NCBI GenBank assembly: GCA_032251335.1
Contig: JAVVDW010000007.1
Coordinates: forward strand, 76,543-140,542
Source: UM-FILTER-40-17 sp032251335
Lineage (GTDB): Bacteria > Bacteroidota > Bacteroidia > Flavobacteriales > Flavobacteriaceae
Reading direction: 5' to 3'
DNA length: 64,000 nt
A program made the translations under genes and the position numbers. Shown piece by piece: positions 61,914-64,000 of this stretch (positions are counted from its first letter, which is position 1; each line of letters starts with the position of its first letter). Under the pieces are notes generated by a model. The model made no database searches. It was not told where the DNA came from and saw only the letters and a program-made list of their open reading frames with translations.

Positions 61914-62073
61914 GTGCAAACTTTTTTAGTTTCGGAGGATTTTTTGTTAATACAACAAGGCTGTAAAATTAAACCTCGTTTAGGTTGATGCGGGCGGGGC
62001 TTTTTGAGATGTTCTTGAATATTGGAATAGGTTTGGGATGGTTACCAATGTTATGGAGTGTTTAGCTATTCGA

Positions 62074-62196
62074 TTAATTTATCAATGATTCAATTTCTTG
62101 TGATTTTTTATTCTGAATTTGACTGTTCTCTTCTGTGTTTGAATGATGAAGTTTACAAGAGCCTAAGACCAACACCAGCAGAATTATTTTATTCAT
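62074..62196 (-). CDS. Small lipoprotein ORF, 40 residues
   Basis: A 40-codon frame too short for the usual cut-offs. It reads as a signal sequence with lipobox LVLGSC (Cys14) and then a short polar tail ending in IESLIN. Its ATG overlaps the last 8 bases of the upstream gene on the same strand, as in coupled operons. A lipobox is rare by chance in so short a frame, but the assignment stays tentative. Confidence 0.5.
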   Translation of the reverse strand: MNKIILLVLVLGSCKLHHSNTEENSQIQNKKSQEIESLIN

Positions 62197-62953
62197 AAAT
62201 CACAAAATTTACTTTATCTACACCGGTATTTCCACTTTTTGGGCTGTAGGCATAAACGATGAGTTCGAAATTCCCCACAGAATCAACGGGCAGGTTACCT
62301 TCAAATAAATTTGGTTCGGTCAGCAACATTACAATGTCTTTGATATGCACACCGTTCTTTTTTAGAATGCCCTTGACTTCTATTTCTGAAGCATTCCATA
62401 TCCCGTCCTGATTGATAACACATCCACACATCATCACAATGTTGGATTTAACCCGAAGGGGTTTGTCTTTTAAAGAATTTAAGGAGATATAATGATGGGT
62501 TCGAGGTTCTAAAATATCAATAATGAAACCCGGTATCTCTATAATGATACCGTCCCCCAAAATATCTTTGCCCGGTATCAGCCATAATTCAGTAGTTGCC
62601 CGGACTTGCGCTTGTTTGTTGTTAAAGGGAGAAACGGCTTCAATACTAATAAAGGTTGGCTCGTCAATGTCAATACTTGCTAAGAATTTGGCTGTTTGGT
62701 CATCTGTAATCGAATGACCCCTTTCTATTGGGGTTTTCATTATCAAATCGGTGTTTCCCGTTGAACCAACAGTTTTTCCTTCAGCTAATATTCTGTTATT
62801 GACTTTATCCCGGATGATAATGTAAGCACCTCCCAAAGAGCTACCAATAAATTTTGCATCCTTGGCTTTCGCCCTCACTATAACTTTAGTTTCTGTTGCA
62901 AATGAAGTTAAACCAGAAAGAATTAGGGCGACAATAAACAGGGTTTTTCTCAT
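62189..62953 (-). CDS. Secreted protein of unknown function
   Basis: A 254-residue protein with a signal peptide (residues 4-18, ending near SFATE). The mature part is beta-rich and hydrophobic, with VIVRAKAKDAKFIGSSLGGAYIII, IEIPGFIIDILEP, and a cysteine pair MMCGC. I do not recognise a domain. It is encoded between a MarR regulator (4 bp upstream) and the 40-residue lipoprotein, so these three look like one transcript. Confidence 0.7.
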   Translation of the reverse strand: MRKTLFIVALILSGLTSFATETKVIVRAKAKDAKFIGSSLGGAYIIIRDKVNNRILAEGKTVGSTGNTDLIMKTPIERGHSITDDQTAKFLASIDIDEPTFISIEAVSPFNNKQAQVRATTELWLIPGKDILGDGIIIEIPGFIIDILEPRTHHYISLNSLKDKPLRVKSNIVMMCGCVINQDGIWNASEIEVKGILKKNGVHIKDIVMLLTEPNLFEGNLPVDSVGNFELIVYAYSPKSGNTGVDKVNFVIYE

Positions 62954-62957
62954 GATG

Positions 62958-63458
62958 TTACGATTTTAATTGTTTTGATTTTAAGTATTCTTGTTTAAAT
63001 CTATTGTGAAATGATGTTGCTTGTAATTCGGAATCTATTTTGTCCAAATAGGTTAAAATACCCAAATCTTCTTGGAGCATCTTGAATATCGCCTTTTCGC
63101 AACTATCCCAAAGTATTTGCAGTTGAGGTATTAATTCTTTTCCTTTAACTGTTAAAGAGATAATCTGTTTTCTTTTGTCCAGAATATCTTGCTCACTATT
63201 TAAATAGCCTTTTTTAACCATTTTTTTTACGATAACCACAACCGATGGATGTGCATAGCCCAGATGTTCAGCAATATATGAAATGGAAACCCTTTCTTTT
63301 TTTTGTAAAATCATAAAAATGAGATACCAGTGAGGTTCTACATCCACATTTAATTCTTTATACAGTTTCCGTATATCGTGTGACATTCGATCACTTATTC
63401 TTTTAAAACGGCTATCCAAGGCTTTATAACCAAGCTCCCTTATAAAATTGTCATTCAT
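62958..63458 (-). CDS. MarR family transcriptional regulator
   Basis: A 166-residue winged-helix regulator. The helix-turn-helix runs through VSISYIAEHLGYAHPSVVVIVKKMVKKGYL, and the wing DKRKQIISLTVKGKELI is the classic MarR pattern. The start is MNDNFIREL at 63458; the frame extends ten residues upstream without a regulator-like sequence. MarR proteins usually repress their own operon and respond to small ligands. It starts the secreted-protein unit. Confidence 0.88.
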   Translation of the reverse strand: MNDNFIRELGYKALDSRFKRISDRMSHDIRKLYKELNVDVEPHWYLIFMILQKKERVSISYIAEHLGYAHPSVVVIVKKMVKKGYLNSEQDILDKRKQIISLTVKGKELIPQLQILWDSCEKAIFKMLQEDLGILTYLDKIDSELQATSFHNRFKQEYLKSKQLKS

Positions 63459-63495
63459 GCGAAATATTTTGAAAGCAAATATAAACAAAGTAACC

Positions 63496-63507
63496 GACTA
63501 TATAGTC
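63496..63507. promoter_or_regulatory. Palindromic operator candidate for the MarR regulator
   Basis: GACTATATAGTC is a perfect 12-bp palindrome 38 bp upstream of the MarR ATG, where the promoter should lie. A second symmetry (ATAGTCAACTAT) overlaps it. Confidence 0.5.
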
Positions 63508-63691
63508 AACTATGTATGTTTTTATATGTAGTGGCATATCAACAAGTGCATTCAAGTTTTTCTCGACTTTTTATTTTTCGCAAAACCCCGATTAACGCTA
63601 CCCTTATGGACCGGGAAGTTTCCGTTTGGATTATTTTTTGTTGAAATAAAAGAATCGTTTTTTATAAGCGACACACAGCCACAAGACCAGT

Positions 63692-64000
63692 TTAAAAGAC
63701 CGAATAAATAATGAATATTCCAATTATAAATGCGAATGGTGAAAGGAATTGAAAATACAAGGGTTTTAAAATGTTAGCGGCTTTAACCGAAAAATTGTGG
63801 TGAAGCTGTCGTGGCACAAAATATAAAACCAAAGAAGTTAGCAACATAAACCAACCCAATAGTTTAAAAATGTCCGGATATTTTGAAATGTCAGCCGACA
63901 AAATAAGTGCAACAGCGGGAATCATTCGAATGGTTATTTCCGCATAATTGATAAAAGGGGTACTTCCTGCTTTTCGCAAAATCTGGTTAGCTTTTTGTGG
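63692..64000 (-). CDS. Small polytopic membrane protein, N-terminus cut by window
   Basis: The frame is open to the right edge, so the gene begins outside the window; about 102 codons are present. It has three or four helices. The segment KANQILRKAGSTPFINYAEITIRMIP before the first complete helix, and LLGWFMLLTSLVLYFVPRQLHH, resemble a family of small flavobacterial membrane proteins of unknown role. The TTG at 63979 is an internal codon, not a start. Confidence 0.7.
   Translation of the reverse strand, partial: PQKANQILRKAGSTPFINYAEITIRMIPAVALILSADISKYPDIFKLLGWFMLLTSLVLYFVPRQLHHNFSVKAANILKPLYFQFLSPFAFIIGIFIIYSVF

Overview
The window is bacterial chromosome from the phylum Bacteroidota, most likely family Flavobacteriaceae. 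The evidence is a SprA gliding/type IX secretion protein followed by gcvH and a VanZ-like gene, a SusC/SusD pair, many lipoproteins, weak Shine-Dalgarno signals, and several upstream -7 elements of the Bacteroidota form TAnnTTTG (usually TATCTTTG). There is no CRISPR array, rRNA, transposase or phage gene. Almost all of the sequence is coding, and both ends cut through genes.

Layout. 0-5 kb: the 3' part of sprA, gcvH, a VanZ-like membrane protein and two tandem TonB-type energy transducers. 4.6-6.3 kb (minus): a secreted protein with an internal duplication and a secreted metallo-beta-lactamase-fold hydrolase. 6.4-11.5 kb: a cytochrome oxidase biogenesis block with heme O synthase, two subunit III-type proteins, a subunit IV, a SCO-like protein lacking the copper ligands, a true SCO1, DUF420 and a small CxxC membrane protein. 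11.7-19.5 kb: a MacB-type ABC efflux operon (ATPase, two permeases, two adaptors, TolC) ending in tsaB. 19.5-25.8 kb: a YyaL-like protein and a methyltransferase (minus), then a TPR-like protein, secG and groES-groEL. 25.9-30.3 kb (minus): SulP transporter, YggS, RNase Z and a beta-propeller protein. 30.6-37.3 kb: mfd, a prolyl aminopeptidase and a cystathionine beta-synthase. 37.5-43.6 kb: a surface-polysaccharide cluster (three glycosyltransferases, a Wzy/WaaL-type polymerase or ligase, a phosphoglycosyl transferase), then a phosphopantetheinyl transferase. 44.2-48.9 kb: a GH113-like protein, an M20 dipeptidase, tRNA-Leu(UAG) with a duplicated 3' tail, an ankyrin lipoprotein, and a cytochrome P460/cytochrome c pair.

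49.0-61.9 kb is the most interesting region. It is a complete polysaccharide utilization locus: a membrane-spanning propeller/Y_Y_Y/LuxR-type regulator, SusC, SusD, two tandem lipoproteins of the GH144 type, and a GH3 beta-glucosidase lipoprotein. Both GH144-like proteins keep a D-x3-D-x2-E motif and a YNE glutamate exactly 69 residues later. This matches my memory of the endo-beta-1,2-glucanase family, so I predict a beta-1,2-glucan (sophoran or cyclic glucan) system: SusCD takes up oligosaccharides, the endo-enzymes cut the chain, and GH3 releases glucose. A pair of near-identical 16-bp sites in opposite orientation upstream of susC is a good candidate for the regulator's operator.

62.0-64 kb (minus): a 40-residue lipoprotein, an unrecognised secreted protein, a MarR regulator with a 12-bp palindrome at its promoter, and a partial small membrane protein. 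Intergenic DNA also carries a dispersed short repeat related to CTTCGACTGCGCTCAG, with four recognisable copies.
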